Origin: Hyphomicrobiales bacterium
GTDB lineage: Bacteria; Pseudomonadota; Alphaproteobacteria; Rhizobiales; Rhizobiaceae
Direction: 5' to 3'
DNA: 59,227 nucleotides
Assembly: GCA_900466005.1 (NCBI GenBank)
Contig: UEGQ01000026.1
Coordinates: 1-59,227 of the forward strand
Below are positions 45,258 through 54,214 of this stretch, in pieces. A program made the position numbers and the translations under genes. A model generated the notes under the pieces. The model did no database searches. It had not been told where the DNA came from and saw only the letters and a list, made by a program, of their open reading frames with translations. The first letter of the stretch is position 1, and every line of letters begins with the position of its first letter.

Positions 45258-46175
45258 TCAACCCAATGCGTTGCCGAGACATGCCACGATCGCCTTGGCG
45301 TAGCGTCGGTCCGGATCTTTGTCGGGGTCGTAAATCGTGATGTCGACGCCGGTGACGGGAATATGGCGTATCAGGAGGGAGACAAGCTGGGCCACTTGTT
45401 CGAAATCCAGCCCCGGCTCCCCCGGCGAATCCACCGCGGGCATGATGGCTTCCGCAAGGACGTCCACGTCGAGATGCAGCCAATAGCGCGAAAGGTCACC
45501 ACGGGATGCCCATGCCGCGACCCTTCTTGCGGTCGCCAGCATTCCCTCTCGAAGCATTTCCTGAACGATGATCCGATTGATCGCCGTGTTGCGAATGTCC
45601 CCGTAGTGCTGGGCGTAGTCTGGGCTGAGAGCCTCACGCTCACCCATCTGCGTCACGTCTTCGTCCTGAACGAGAGGTCCGTCGATACCTGGCCATTCGG
45701 TGAGAAGTTTCTCCCCACGCCCTGTCGCAAGCGCGAGGTCCATTCCCGCCACGGTTCCGAGGCGGCTCTGCACATCGTAATTCCCGGGATGGAAATAGTC
45801 GCTATGGCCATCGATATGAAGCAGTCCGACGCGACCAGAAGCTCTGGCACCCGCGAGGCAGCCGAGCAGGATGCTACAGTCTCCGCCGATAACGACCGGG
45901 AATTTGCCGTCGGATAGGCGCGCCTGGACGAGATGCGCCAAGTCAAGGCTGTAACTGCGGATCGCATGACCATTGCGGATGCGCGTGTTCTCCTCCGGGT
46001 CGAACCGATACGCGGGACGAGGCAGCCATTCGACATCTGTTGCTTGAATAACGGCCTGCAGCCCCTCCGACAGCAGGACGAGCGGCGCTTCCCAGGTTCC
46101 CGGCTCCCTGCCGCCTTCCTCGGGGCGCAGGCCAAGGTTGCTCGGAGCGCAGATGATTGTCTTGCTTCCTACCAT
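45258..46175 (-). CDS. Arginase/agmatinase family protein with altered metal site
   Basis: 305 residues of the ureohydrolase fold. The conserved motifs are VIGGDCSILLG (normally GGDH), LLHIDGHSDYFHPG (normally DAHxD) and WLHLDVDVLAEAIMPAVDSP (normally S-x-D-x-D). Thus one Mn ligand, the His of GGDH, is replaced by Cys while the Asp and other His residues are kept. Substrate cannot be told. ATG 46175 follows a region with an operator-like repeat at 46278-46332. Confidence 0.8.
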   Translation of the reverse strand: MVGSKTIICAPSNLGLRPEEGGREPGTWEAPLVLLSEGLQAVIQATDVEWLPRPAYRFDPEENTRIRNGHAIRSYSLDLAHLVQARLSDGKFPVVIGGDCSILLGCLAGARASGRVGLLHIDGHSDYFHPGNYDVQSRLGTVAGMDLALATGRGEKLLTEWPGIDGPLVQDEDVTQMGEREALSPDYAQHYGDIRNTAINRIIVQEMLREGMLATARRVAAWASRGDLSRYWLHLDVDVLAEAIMPAVDSPGEPGLDFEQVAQLVSLLIRHIPVTGVDITIYDPDKDPDRRYAKAIVACLGNALG

Positions 46176-46277
46176 TTCAGAATAACTCTTCGTTGAAACG
46201 CCTCAGCCGCGTGGAATCCCCGATATCCAGCCGCGGGTGACCTTTGATGCCATCTCCCAACCGGTATTTGGAATTTA

Positions 46278-46332
46278 ACTGGTGACATTGAACTGTCAAC
46301 CAGTAATGTGGATTTTATCGGTTGATCCTGTG
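46278..46332. promoter_or_regulatory. Operator-like element, copy 1
   Basis: Positions 46294-46332 match 33 of 39 bases of 47881-47919 in the same orientation. Within it CAACC (46297-46301) and GGTTG (46320-46324) form an inverted repeat, and ACTGGT (46278-46283) pairs with ACCAGT (46299-46304). It lies between the arginase-like gene (minus) and a small plus-strand gene, and could control either. Confidence 0.6.
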
Positions 46333-46447
46333 TACGCCTCCCGGCAGATTCGTGCCGGGAAATCCACACCGGCAACCGACGGGCATTGAGATAGCTTTTC
46401 TTCCTCAAGCAGCCCAAGACGATGGCAAATGAAATGCGGGACCTTCC

Positions 46448-47029
46448 ATGGATATTACTGCACCCAGCTACAGCCATAAACTGACCACTGTGAACACACG
46501 ACAGCCCGAGCGACCGTTCCAGCCTGATATAACAACTGGTCAAAACGTTCCGGGCAGCCCCGCGAGAGCTGCCGAACAGGTGCCTTTGGTGGCGAAATCA
46601 ACGCCCGTTCAGTTTAGCGTGTCGATGTTGCTCGCCCTGATGAATGCCCAACCGGAGAATCGGAAACCTGAAGGAACGAGCGTAACAGTCTCAAGCGATC
46701 AGGTCCCGCTCCAACTAGAGGAAATCGACGCCGCTGATGCTGCACAGCAGATTATGGATTTGGTCGGATCAGGCGGCGAACTTTGTTTGTCCAGCGTTGA
46801 ACAATTACTCGGGATAACGAAACCCGAAAGGGAAGAATTTTCTCCCAAGGCTGTGGTCGAGCGAGACTGGTACGGCCTGACGGGCGGCAGTGACACTCTA
46901 TCGACATCCCAGCTTGCCGCTGCAATCAAGCGTTTGTCAGGCGCTCATCTTCAGCCCGCCGGCCACGGCGATCAGATCGTAGATACCTCGGTTCTTCGGC
47001 CCATTCCTTCCAACTGGGAGGAAACCTAA
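46448..47029 (+). CDS. Uncharacterised 193-residue protein
   Basis: No signal peptide or membrane segment. The first 60 residues are polar and Pro/Thr rich, perhaps disordered; the second half has a helical stretch EEIDAADAAQQIMDLVGSGG and a GGSDTLSTSQLAAAIKRL segment that vaguely resembles an EF-hand-like loop. I do not recognise the family. Base composition is less G+C rich than the neighbours, suggesting acquisition. It is preceded by the operator-like element at 46294-46332. Confidence 0.55.
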   Translation: MDITAPSYSHKLTTVNTRQPERPFQPDITTGQNVPGSPARAAEQVPLVAKSTPVQFSVSMLLALMNAQPENRKPEGTSVTVSSDQVPLQLEEIDAADAAQQIMDLVGSGGELCLSSVEQLLGITKPEREEFSPKAVVERDWYGLTGGSDTLSTSQLAAAIKRLSGAHLQPAGHGDQIVDTSVLRPIPSNWEET

Positions 47030-47290
47030 CTCGTCCGCCTTATTGAGCGTGATTACGTTGATGCGAACGACAGGCGAGGCATCAACGGTGTGTCCGAAGA
47101 AACATCTTAGCAACTGCAGTGGTAACGATTGAAGGAACTGGATCCGAAAGTTGCGTTCCAGAAAAGACGCAAGTGCAAGCTCCGCTATCTAGCGCTCGCG
47201 CGCGCCGACCGCTACTCGGCCGTCAACGCCTGTCCGCTGAGCGATATCTTACGCCAAGATACTCTTGACTCAACGAAAGGAGACGCCGAG

Positions 47291-47893
47291 ATGACCGTCT
47301 TGCAAGCTCTCTTGATGCGCGCGTTTGGCCGCCCGCAGGGAATTCTCGGGCGCTTGGGCGGCGCCATCATGGCGCGTGCAAATGAGAATTTCGGCGCTTG
47401 GGTCAGCAGCCTCCTCGATGTTGGCCCAACTGATGCCATACTCGAAGTGGGATTCGGACCTGGCGTTGTTATTCAGCGATTGTCGGCGCTTGCAGCGGAA
47501 GGCCACATCGCGGGCATCGACGTCTCGAGGGAAATGCTCAAACAAGCACGCGCTAGAAGCGCCACGGCTATCCGAAGGGGTCGTGTCGACCTGCGGCAGG
47601 GTTCCGTGGAGAACTTACCTTTCGCCGACGCCAGTTTCGACAAGGCGCTGGCGGTCAATTCGATGCAGGTCTGGCCGGACGCCGCAACTGGGTTGCGGGA
47701 AATATGGCGAATCTTGAAGCCGGGTGGGAACATCGCCCTCGGCTTTTCTGTCCATTCCGGCCAATCGGGCGAAGGGCTGACCAACAGGATCGAGGCCGCC
47801 GGCTTTAAGGACGTGCGCATGGTGACGGCCCAGAATGGGTTCTGCGTTGTGGCGACGAAGCCAAACCAACCGGACTATGCTGTCAACCAGTAA
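47291..47893 (+). CDS. Class I SAM-dependent methyltransferase
   Basis: 200 residues with the SAM motif I AILEVGFGPGVVIQRL, motif II AGIDVSREMLKQAR and REIWRILKPGGNIALGFSV. AAAGGAGA eight bases upstream supports ATG 47291. Substrate unknown; resembles UbiE/Methyltransf_11 proteins. Its stop codon lies inside the repeated 39-bp element in front of the CGNR gene. Confidence 0.88.
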   Translation: MTVLQALLMRAFGRPQGILGRLGGAIMARANENFGAWVSSLLDVGPTDAILEVGFGPGVVIQRLSALAAEGHIAGIDVSREMLKQARARSATAIRRGRVDLRQGSVENLPFADASFDKALAVNSMQVWPDAATGLREIWRILKPGGNIALGFSVHSGQSGEGLTNRIEAAGFKDVRMVTAQNGFCVVATKPNQPDYAVNQ

Positions 47894-47927
47894 TATTGTT
47901 TTTATCGGTCGATTATGTGAGTATACT
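47881..47927 (+). promoter_or_regulatory. Operator-like element, copy 2, with CGNR promoter
   Basis: 47881-47919 is the second copy of the 39-bp element (33 of 39 identical to 46294-46332). TATACT at 47922-47927 is a good -10 box with TTGTTT at 47897-47902 as a weak -35, so the element overlaps the probable promoter of the CGNR regulator gene, suggesting autoregulation. Confidence 0.55.
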
Positions 47928-47976
47928 CCGTCAAATTCGAGCCAAGGAGTCCAAATATGAACAGAGCGAAGTCCAC

Positions 47977-48606
47977 ATGACCGGCGAAGAGCCCCTGATC
48001 GAACAGCACCAATTCCGCGAAAGCGACTTCGTCGGTGATCATCCGGCCATCGATTTTGTCAACACGGTCACCGGATGGGACGAACGAGCCAGGGACTGGA
48101 TCCCGGATTTCGCCGCGCTCGTGGACTGGGCCTTGATCAGAAGTATCGTCACCGGGGCAGATGCGGCTCACCTTCGGGAACTCGCCAAAGCCTCGCCGCG
48201 CGCAGCAGCAACCGCCCTGACGGAGGCTAAGGAACTACGTCTGGCCATGCATGGGCTTCTCACGGCGCGGACCGAAGGGACGGCCCCTCGAGCGGACGAT
48301 CTTGCTGTGGTCGAGCGGGTCTGGCGAAGCTTCAACAGCCGCTGCGAGTTGGCGATCGACCCGATAACAGGAATCCAAGTCCGAACGGGCGAAACCGGAC
48401 TTGACATGATTTCCACGACGCTGGCCGAAGCCTTTGTCCGGCTCGGTGAGGGTTTCACCTCACCCCGCCTCAAGCGCTGCGCCGGCGTCAATTGCGGCTG
48501 GTTTTTCTTTGACAGGTCAAAGCCGGGTCGCCGCCGCTGGTGCGACATGGCCACATGTGGCAACGCGGCAAAGTACGCCCGCCATCGCAAACATCATTCC
48601 ACTTGA
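47977..48606 (+). CDS. CGNR zinc-finger (ABATE) transcriptional regulator
   Basis: 209 residues: an N-terminal ABATE domain (DHPAIDFVNTVTGWDERARD) and a C-terminal CGNR zinc finger with LKRCAGVNCGWFFFDRSK and RRWCDMATCGNAAKYARHR, which gives four Cys. ATG 47977 fits the family N terminus. A strong AAGGAG precedes a 7-codon frame (47957-47980, MNRAKST) whose stop overlaps this ATG, so translation may be coupled through a leader peptide; GTG 47917 is another possible start. Confidence 0.87.
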   Translation: MTGEEPLIEQHQFRESDFVGDHPAIDFVNTVTGWDERARDWIPDFAALVDWALIRSIVTGADAAHLRELAKASPRAAATALTEAKELRLAMHGLLTARTEGTAPRADDLAVVERVWRSFNSRCELAIDPITGIQVRTGETGLDMISTTLAEAFVRLGEGFTSPRLKRCAGVNCGWFFFDRSKPGRRRWCDMATCGNAAKYARHRKHHST

Positions 48607-48617
48607 ATGAGGGGCAT

Positions 48618-49133
48618 ATGAAGACGATCCGAACGGAACGGCTGACGCTGCGACAGTGGCGGGAGGAGGACTTCGAGACTTTCGCTCAGTTCTGGGCCGA
48701 CCCCGGTACGATGGCCTTCGTCGGCGGCCCCATCCCGCGTCAGGATGCATGGCGCAGGATGCTGTATTTCATCGGACATTGGCAGTTACGCGGTTTCGGT
48801 TTCTTCGTCGTCGAGGACAATGCAACCGGGAAATTGGTGGGCTACTGCGGAGCGCAGCGCCCGGTCGACAAGCTTGAGCCTGAAATGGGCTGGGGCATTC
48901 TCCCGCAATCCCAGGGACGGGGCTATGCGACCGAAGCCATGCGCGCCGTCCTCGACTTTGCATTCGGCGATCTTGGCTGGTCAACGGCGATAAGCCTCAT
49001 CGCCGACGACAACCTAGCCTCTCTTGCGGTCGCAAGAAAACTCGGAGGCTCGGTCGAACGCTACACCGACATAGACGGCAGCCGCTACGGCGTCTACCGG
49101 CACGTCGTTCCACGCCACAAAGATTCCTGGTGA
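48618..49133 (+). CDS. GNAT acetyltransferase (RimJ/RimL type)
   Basis: 171 residues: N-terminal RTERLTLRQWREEDFETF, acetyl-CoA motif GWGILPQSQGRGYATEAMRA and LIADDNLASLAVARKLGG. Members modify ribosomal proteins or small molecules; target unknown. It begins 12 bp after the CGNR gene with GAGGGG upstream, so probably co-transcribed. Confidence 0.9.
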   Translation: MKTIRTERLTLRQWREEDFETFAQFWADPGTMAFVGGPIPRQDAWRRMLYFIGHWQLRGFGFFVVEDNATGKLVGYCGAQRPVDKLEPEMGWGILPQSQGRGYATEAMRAVLDFAFGDLGWSTAISLIADDNLASLAVARKLGGSVERYTDIDGSRYGVYRHVVPRHKDSW

Positions 49134-49377
49134 GAGATCGCTCTGGATTGAGGTGATCCCGCTTTTGCTACCCGATAGCAGGAGAAACCGGAATGACAGC
49201 GCGCATAAAGCGCGAGCTTGAGACTGCCGTTCTAATCCATGTCGGCCGCAGACAAGAGTAGCGGTGGCGGGCATTCGGGCAACGCAGCCGTAGCAGTCAG
49301 ATGTTTCTCGGTCGCAATTACCCGTGCCGGGCCGCCAGGGGTGTAGGCATCCTGCCAGCCCAATCTGACGAAAACAA

Positions 49378-50358
49378 ATGGGAACCGATATGACGAACGA
49401 TCCCGGACCTATCATCCAAGCGCGATTACACGATGGAATGACTCTGCCCGTAGTGGATGTGACAAACCCCGTATTCCGGATCGACGAAAGCGCGACTAGC
49501 CTCGATAGGCTACGCGCGTCAATTGTGGCTTCGGTCAATCGGCCCGCTGTCGCACGTGCGGCCACGCCCGGGACTATGCCCAACCTTCTGCAGCGGATGT
49601 TCGCCCCGCAGGCGCAATATCTGGACGGGTTGGCGACCTACCTCCTCAAAATTGGCGCAGACAATCTCCCCGTGCAGTTCGATACCGAAATCGAACGCCG
49701 CCTGGCTTCCTCGCCGAATGCCGTGGCGCTACGAATTCGCTTGCAGCAACTGTCCCGTCTCATGGCAAGAGCGCTAAGAAATGCTCCACCTTCCGCGTCG
49801 CTACGCCTCCTTGCAATCGGAGGCGGCACAGCAATCGAAGCCTTGAATGCGTTGATCATTCTCAAGGGCGATGCTGGGACCACGATTCCTAATGTCGCAG
49901 TCGACGTGCTGGATATCGAGGATACAGGGATACTCCTCGGCAAAGCGGTTCTCGCCGCATTATGCGAAACGAAAGGGCCTCTCGCCGGAATTGCCGCGAC
50001 TATGACCTTCGTTCCCTATTCATGGGACCAGCCTTCTTCCTTGGCATCTGCACTGCACGACCGGAAGATCGGAGGAGAATATGTTCTGGCTTCATCCGAA
50101 GGCGCCCTGTTCGAATACGGTTCTGACAGAGCGGTAATCGCTAATCTATCGCTTTTGCGCGAGGCTGGTGCGATCCCAATTGCCGGCAACGTTATTCGGG
50201 ACGATGCCACCGGGCGGGCAATGGTCGCTCGAAGCCCTTTCCCGCTGAAGGCGCGCGGTCTTCGCAACCTTGAGTCACTAGTCAGCGCCGCGGGCTACCG
50301 GATTTCTGACGCGATAGAAGGAGTGGCGAGTGACCAGTTTCTTTTGCACGCGGATTAG
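49378..50358 (+). CDS. Uncharacterised protein with methyltransferase-like core
   Basis: 326 residues. A glycine-rich loop after a hydrophobic strand (ASLRLLAIGGGTAIEALNAL) followed by an acidic strand end (VAVDVLDIEDTGILL) and FVPYSWDQPSSL resembles a SAM-binding Rossmann fold; no known family was recognised. The N-terminal 60 residues are polar. ATG 49390 with GGGA upstream is an equally good start. The 244 bp before it hold no other gene. Confidence 0.55.
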   Translation: MGTDMTNDPGPIIQARLHDGMTLPVVDVTNPVFRIDESATSLDRLRASIVASVNRPAVARAATPGTMPNLLQRMFAPQAQYLDGLATYLLKIGADNLPVQFDTEIERRLASSPNAVALRIRLQQLSRLMARALRNAPPSASLRLLAIGGGTAIEALNALIILKGDAGTTIPNVAVDVLDIEDTGILLGKAVLAALCETKGPLAGIAATMTFVPYSWDQPSSLASALHDRKIGGEYVLASSEGALFEYGSDRAVIANLSLLREAGAIPIAGNVIRDDATGRAMVARSPFPLKARGLRNLESLVSAAGYRISDAIEGVASDQFLLHAD

Positions 50359-50443
50359 GTCCGATGTTGGTGAGCGCGGACTGCAGCGCGGCAAACAAGG
50401 TGAGATGCGCATTGCCTCGTCGAAACTGTTCCTGAATATTCAA

Positions 50444-52098
50444 CCGTTGCCTCACATAATTTGCTCCCTACCGAGGGGATGAACAGGGGCGACTATGGGA
50501 CAGCTGAGCATGGCGACAAGGAAAGAACTGACTGCGGCGGTTTCGGAGCGCTGTCGAGCTTCGACGCGAGAGGAGAAGGCGAGAATTCTGGATGAGTTCG
50601 TCGTCATCACGGGCTTTCACCGCAAGCATGCGATGCGCCTCCTGCGGCGCCACGGGAGAGAGCCTACACGTCGGCGAGCGCGGCCGCGGGTTTATGATGA
50701 AGCGGAACGCAATGCGCTCATATTGCTGTGGGAAGCGTCTGACCGGGTCTGCGGGAAGCGGCTGAAGGCGTTGCTGCCCCTCCTTGTCGAGGCGATGGAA
50801 CGGCACGGCCATTTTGACCTCGCGCCTGAGATCCGCAGCAAATTGCTGGCGATGAGCGCGGCCACGATCGACAGGACGCTGGGACCGATCCGAGAGGGCT
50901 TGGGACGCCCTCGACGCACGCCCTGCGGCGGAGCATTCCCATTAGAACGTCGGCGGATTGGGACAATCCGGCTCCAGGCTTCGTTGAGGCGGATCTCGTC
51001 GCCCATAGCGGCCCTTCGGCTCGCGGCAGCTTCATCCAAACCCTCGTACTCACCGACATCGCGACTGGCTGGACGGAATGTGCGCCGCTGCTGGCTCGCG
51101 AACAGACGCTGCTGAGCAGCGTGCTAACAGAATTGCGCAAGCAACTGCCCTTCGCGCTTCTCGGCCTGGATACGGACAACGACACCGTCTTCATGAACGA
51201 GACGCTGAAGGCCTATTGCGACGCCGCCAACATCGTCTTTACTCGCTGCCGCCCCTACCGCAAGAACGACCAGGCTTTTGTCGAGCAGAAGAATGGCGCC
51301 GTGGTGCGCAGGATGGTCGGATATCGTCGGTTCGAGGGAATGGAGGCCGCCACGCTGCTAGCGAAGCTCTACAGATCAGCGCGGCTGTTCGTGAACTTCT
51401 TTTAGCCATCATTCAAATTGATCGCGAAGCAGCGCGACGGCGCTCGTGTGCGCAAGACGTATAGCCCGCCAGCCACGCCGCATCAGCGTCTGGTTGCCGA
51501 CGCTCGCACCTCAGATGCAGTTCGCTTCCGCCTGCAGGAAGTCTACGCCGGGCTCGATCCTGTCGCGCTCTTGCGCGATATCCGCGCCACGCAGGAGCGA
51601 CTCGCTGCGCTTGCCGACACTCCGCCGGCCATGCGCTCTGACGGGGTAGCTCAGCCGATCGACCTTTTCCTGGCGAGTTTGCGGACTGCCTGGAAAGACG
51701 GAGCTACCCGGCCGACGGATCGCCCGATTGTAAAAGCCAAAAGAGGACGGCGGCGTCCTGACCCTCTCGTCAAGGCGACTGCCGACTTGCGAAATTGGTT
51801 CGAAGCTGAACCATGGCGAACCGGCAGTGAACTTCTGTCACGTCTGCAGGCCGAGTATCCCGGCGATTACCCCGACAAACTGCTTCGAACGCTTCAGCGC
51901 CGACTGAAAGTCTGGCGCAGCGAACAGGCGGACGCGTTGCTGTTTGGCCCCTTCAACACGGAGCTGCCGATCCAGGAGCTCGCCAGACCGCATTGAGGCG
52001 CCGTAGCTCGCGAAAGAGGCCGGGCGCTGCGCAACCCCTGCCATCTCCGCGCCCGACCTCCTTCGCTCCAACTCGGGAGCAAAATGGATGAGGCAACG
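50444..52098 (+). mobile_element. DDE insertion element, second copy
   Basis: Inverted repeats at 50445-50468 and 52075-52098 agree at 20 of 24 positions (outer CGTTGCCTCA, inner GCTCCC). TTCAA at 50439-50443 and 52099-52103 is a possible 5-bp target duplication. It contains one broken transposase gene of the same family as 30909-32471. Confidence 0.7.
50495..51996 (+). pseudogene. DDE (rve-type) transposase with frameshift and amber codon
   Basis: Begins MATRKELTAAVSERCRAS (second Met) and reads well to GRPRRTPC near 50925, where the frame shifts; the core then continues (FVEADLVAHSGP, LGLDTDNDTVFMNETLKAYC, YRKNDQAFVEQKNGAVVRRM) to a TAG at 51403-51405 in place of a Gln codon, and resumes PSFKLIAKQRDGARVRKTYS to the end at 51996. 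Two independent lesions, so inactive. Similar in order to the copy at 30.9-32.5 kb. Confidence 0.85.
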
Positions 52099-52287
52099 TT
52101 CAAACCTCGGGGAGCATCGTTACGTGCGGCAATACGTGATCTCACCCAGATTGTCGCTCTACAGCGGACACTGGTCGGGTCGATCACGATGATGTAGCCA
52201 TTGTAAGTGGCGGGTCCGATCTGGCGAACAGAGACCCTATCCCGAAGCAGGGCGCAGTATTCCACCCCGCTCCCGCGTAAAGTCGGG
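52099..52287. other. Short region without a gene
   Basis: No ORF or RNA was recognised between the end of the DDE element and the SRPBCC gene that ends at 52288. It is downstream sequence for both. Confidence 0.35.
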
Positions 52288-52686
52288 TTAGGCAGCCTCG
52301 AGCAGCCCTTCGGCAAGCCTCGGCAATACGACGTCGCGCCAACCCGGCCCCATGTTCTCAAATGCAAAACGGTGCCGGGGATTCTCAAGATCGAAACCGC
52401 GATGCTCAAGCCTGAGGATCGTAGCATCCTCGCGAGGAACGATCTCCCAGTGCAGTTCGAAATCACCGAAGGTGTATGCCAACCTGCGCTCCTTCTCGAC
52501 AGCGATGACACGGCACGGAATTATCCCCCATTTCTCCATGTCCATAGTGAACTCATGCCCTACGACTGGAGCAATGTTTCCAGGCCGCCACCAGCGCGCG
52601 ATGCCGTCCGGCGTTGAAATCCGTTCCCACACCTGCGCCGGCGTTGCCTTGATAATCTGTTCCACGGTCACGGTTCTCAATTTCAT
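52288..52686 (-). CDS. SRPBCC (AHSA1-like) domain protein (copy 2)
   Basis: 132 residues: VTVEQIIKATPAQVWERIST, DGIARWWRPGNIAP and a C-terminal helix GPGWRDVVLPRLAEGLLEA. Its ATG overlaps the stop of the upstream ArsR gene. It is only distantly like the 37555 protein, so the two pairs are separate acquisitions rather than a recent duplication. Confidence 0.87.
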   Translation of the reverse strand: MKLRTVTVEQIIKATPAQVWERISTPDGIARWWRPGNIAPVVGHEFTMDMEKWGIIPCRVIAVEKERRLAYTFGDFELHWEIVPREDATILRLEHRGFDLENPRHRFAFENMGPGWRDVVLPRLAEGLLEAA

Positions 52687-52997
52687 TCGTTCGTCTCCTC
52701 AAGGTCCCTCGCCAAGACGGCGAGGCGCGCCTTCCAATAGTCTTCATAAGGTGCAAGCCAATCGCGAAGTGCGACCAGCGGTTCGGCATTGAGTGAATAG
52801 ACACGTTCCCGCCCGGTCTTGGTTTCTCGAACAAGCTGGGCTTGGCGCAGGATGCCCAGGTGTTCGGACACGGCTGAACGACTGATGTCGAAAGCGTCTG
52901 CTATGGATCCCGCGCTCCTTTCTTTTGAAAGCAAGAGCATCACGACCTGCCGACGGACAGGGTTAGCAAGCGCGGCGAAGACTGCTTCGTTCATCAT
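52683..52997 (-). CDS. ArsR family regulator (copy 2)
   Basis: 104 residues, winged helix: FAALANPVRRQVVMLLLSKE, IADAFDISRSAVSEHLGILR and wing ETKTGRERVYSLN, then LRDWLAPYEDYWKARLAVL typical of the ArsR proteins paired with SRPBCC genes. No metal motif. Just upstream lie three operator half-sites. Confidence 0.88.
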   Translation of the reverse strand: MMNEAVFAALANPVRRQVVMLLLSKERSAGSIADAFDISRSAVSEHLGILRQAQLVRETKTGRERVYSLNAEPLVALRDWLAPYEDYWKARLAVLARDLEETNE

Positions 52998-53004
52998 GGT
53001 TCTA

Positions 53005-53046
53005 ATATGTCGGACATTTCCGACATGTCAATGATCTCCGACATAT
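53005..53046. promoter_or_regulatory. ArsR operator with three half-sites
   Basis: ATGTCGGA and TCCGACAT form a perfect inverted repeat with a 4-bp spacer at 53007-53026, and a further half-site TCCGACATAT lies at 53037-53046; the left arm extended is its exact complement. The array begins eight bases before the ArsR start and probably mediates autoregulation. Confidence 0.7.
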
Positions 53047-53204
53047 TCTCTGACCTTCGTCCTGGTTCCTCGTTACGACGGTATTCGACGCGATGGAAAC
53101 GAAGATTGAGCCTGCAAAGACGTCGTCCCTGCTTGACGGATTTCGACGGCTCAAACGCGGAGGTGGCTCGGTTCGTCGAGCGTTGGGAAAGTCACCTTCC
53201 ACAC

Positions 53205-54110
53205 TCAGTCGAAGGCGGACGGGACGCGATTAAACTGCTGGACCAGGAAGTCGACAAAAATGCGGATCTTCGGTGCAAGATGCAGCCGCGATGAATAGAC
53301 CGCGTAGTGTGTAACCTCCGCTGTCTTCCAATCATCAAGGGCAGATTGCAGCCGTCCTTCTCGCAGGTCTTTCGCAACATAGGGAAGCGGTATCAGGCTG
53401 ACGCCGAAACCGCCGCGCAGCGCGTCCCGGACAGCGAGACTCGATGTTACCGAGTAGCGCGCCTGGACCGCAATCCGTTCGGTGCGGCCATCCTTTTTGA
53501 ATTCCCAGGCGTCGACATTCGCGCCGAATGGAAATCGGACGTGTTCCAGTGTTTTCACGTCGGACGGTGTTTGCGGCTTTCCATGCCGCTTGAAATAGTC
53601 AGGAGCGGCGCAGAGCACATGCGGCATGACCGCCAGCTTTCTTGCAACGAGACTAGAGTCCTCGAGATTGCCGCTGCCGCGTATTGCGAGGTCGAACGCT
53701 TCGCGAACGATATCGACGCGACGGTCGTCGAGATGCAGTTCGAGCGTCAGGTCCGGGTAAAGCGAGAGAAATTCCGGAATAGCTTCGGAGAACCGCACGA
53801 GGGCGACCGTCATGGGTGCGCTCACGCGCAGCGTGCCGGACGGCGACGTCCTGACAAGCGAGAGCGCCTCTTCCGCCGCGGTCAGTGCGTCAAGGCCGCG
53901 GGTGACGTGATCGAGATAGGTCTTGCCTTCCTCGGTCAGCGCCATGCGCCGGGTCGTCCGGTTGATCAGGCGCACCCCCAGATGCGCTTCGAGTTCCGCC
54001 AGATTCTTGCTGATGGCCGGTGGCGAAAGTCCGAGCTTGCGGGCTGCGCCCGCAAAGCTGCCCAGTTCCGCCACCTGTCGGAAGACCTGCAATGCCGTGA
54101 ACCGGTCCAT
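53205..54110 (-). CDS. LysR family regulator
   Basis: 301 residues: N-terminal helix-turn-helix (FRQVAELGSFAGAARKLGLS, PPAISKNLAELEAHLGVRLI) and a LysR substrate-binding domain. It is close to the subgroup with NRTTRRMALTEEG. Divergent, 104 bp away, is the nitroreductase-EamA pair, the likely target. The 158 bp between its stop and the ArsR operator hold no recognised gene. Confidence 0.9.
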   Translation of the reverse strand: MDRFTALQVFRQVAELGSFAGAARKLGLSPPAISKNLAELEAHLGVRLINRTTRRMALTEEGKTYLDHVTRGLDALTAAEEALSLVRTSPSGTLRVSAPMTVALVRFSEAIPEFLSLYPDLTLELHLDDRRVDIVREAFDLAIRGSGNLEDSSLVARKLAVMPHVLCAAPDYFKRHGKPQTPSDVKTLEHVRFPFGANVDAWEFKKDGRTERIAVQARYSVTSSLAVRDALRGGFGVSLIPLPYVAKDLREGRLQSALDDWKTAEVTHYAVYSSRLHLAPKIRIFVDFLVQQFNRVPSAFD

Positions 54111-54214
54111 CTGATTATTCCCTCACAGCTAAGAGTATCTTTCTCTATCAACGTATTCTATCCCGAGCGTGAATTCTCTACCTCTGCTGCAACAGTGTCA
54201 GGGAATTTCTCACA

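Noticed and set aside
53047..53204. A possible gene remnant between the ArsR operator and the LysR gene
   Set aside because: Open frames there are short and unlike any family I know; no evidence beyond being open.
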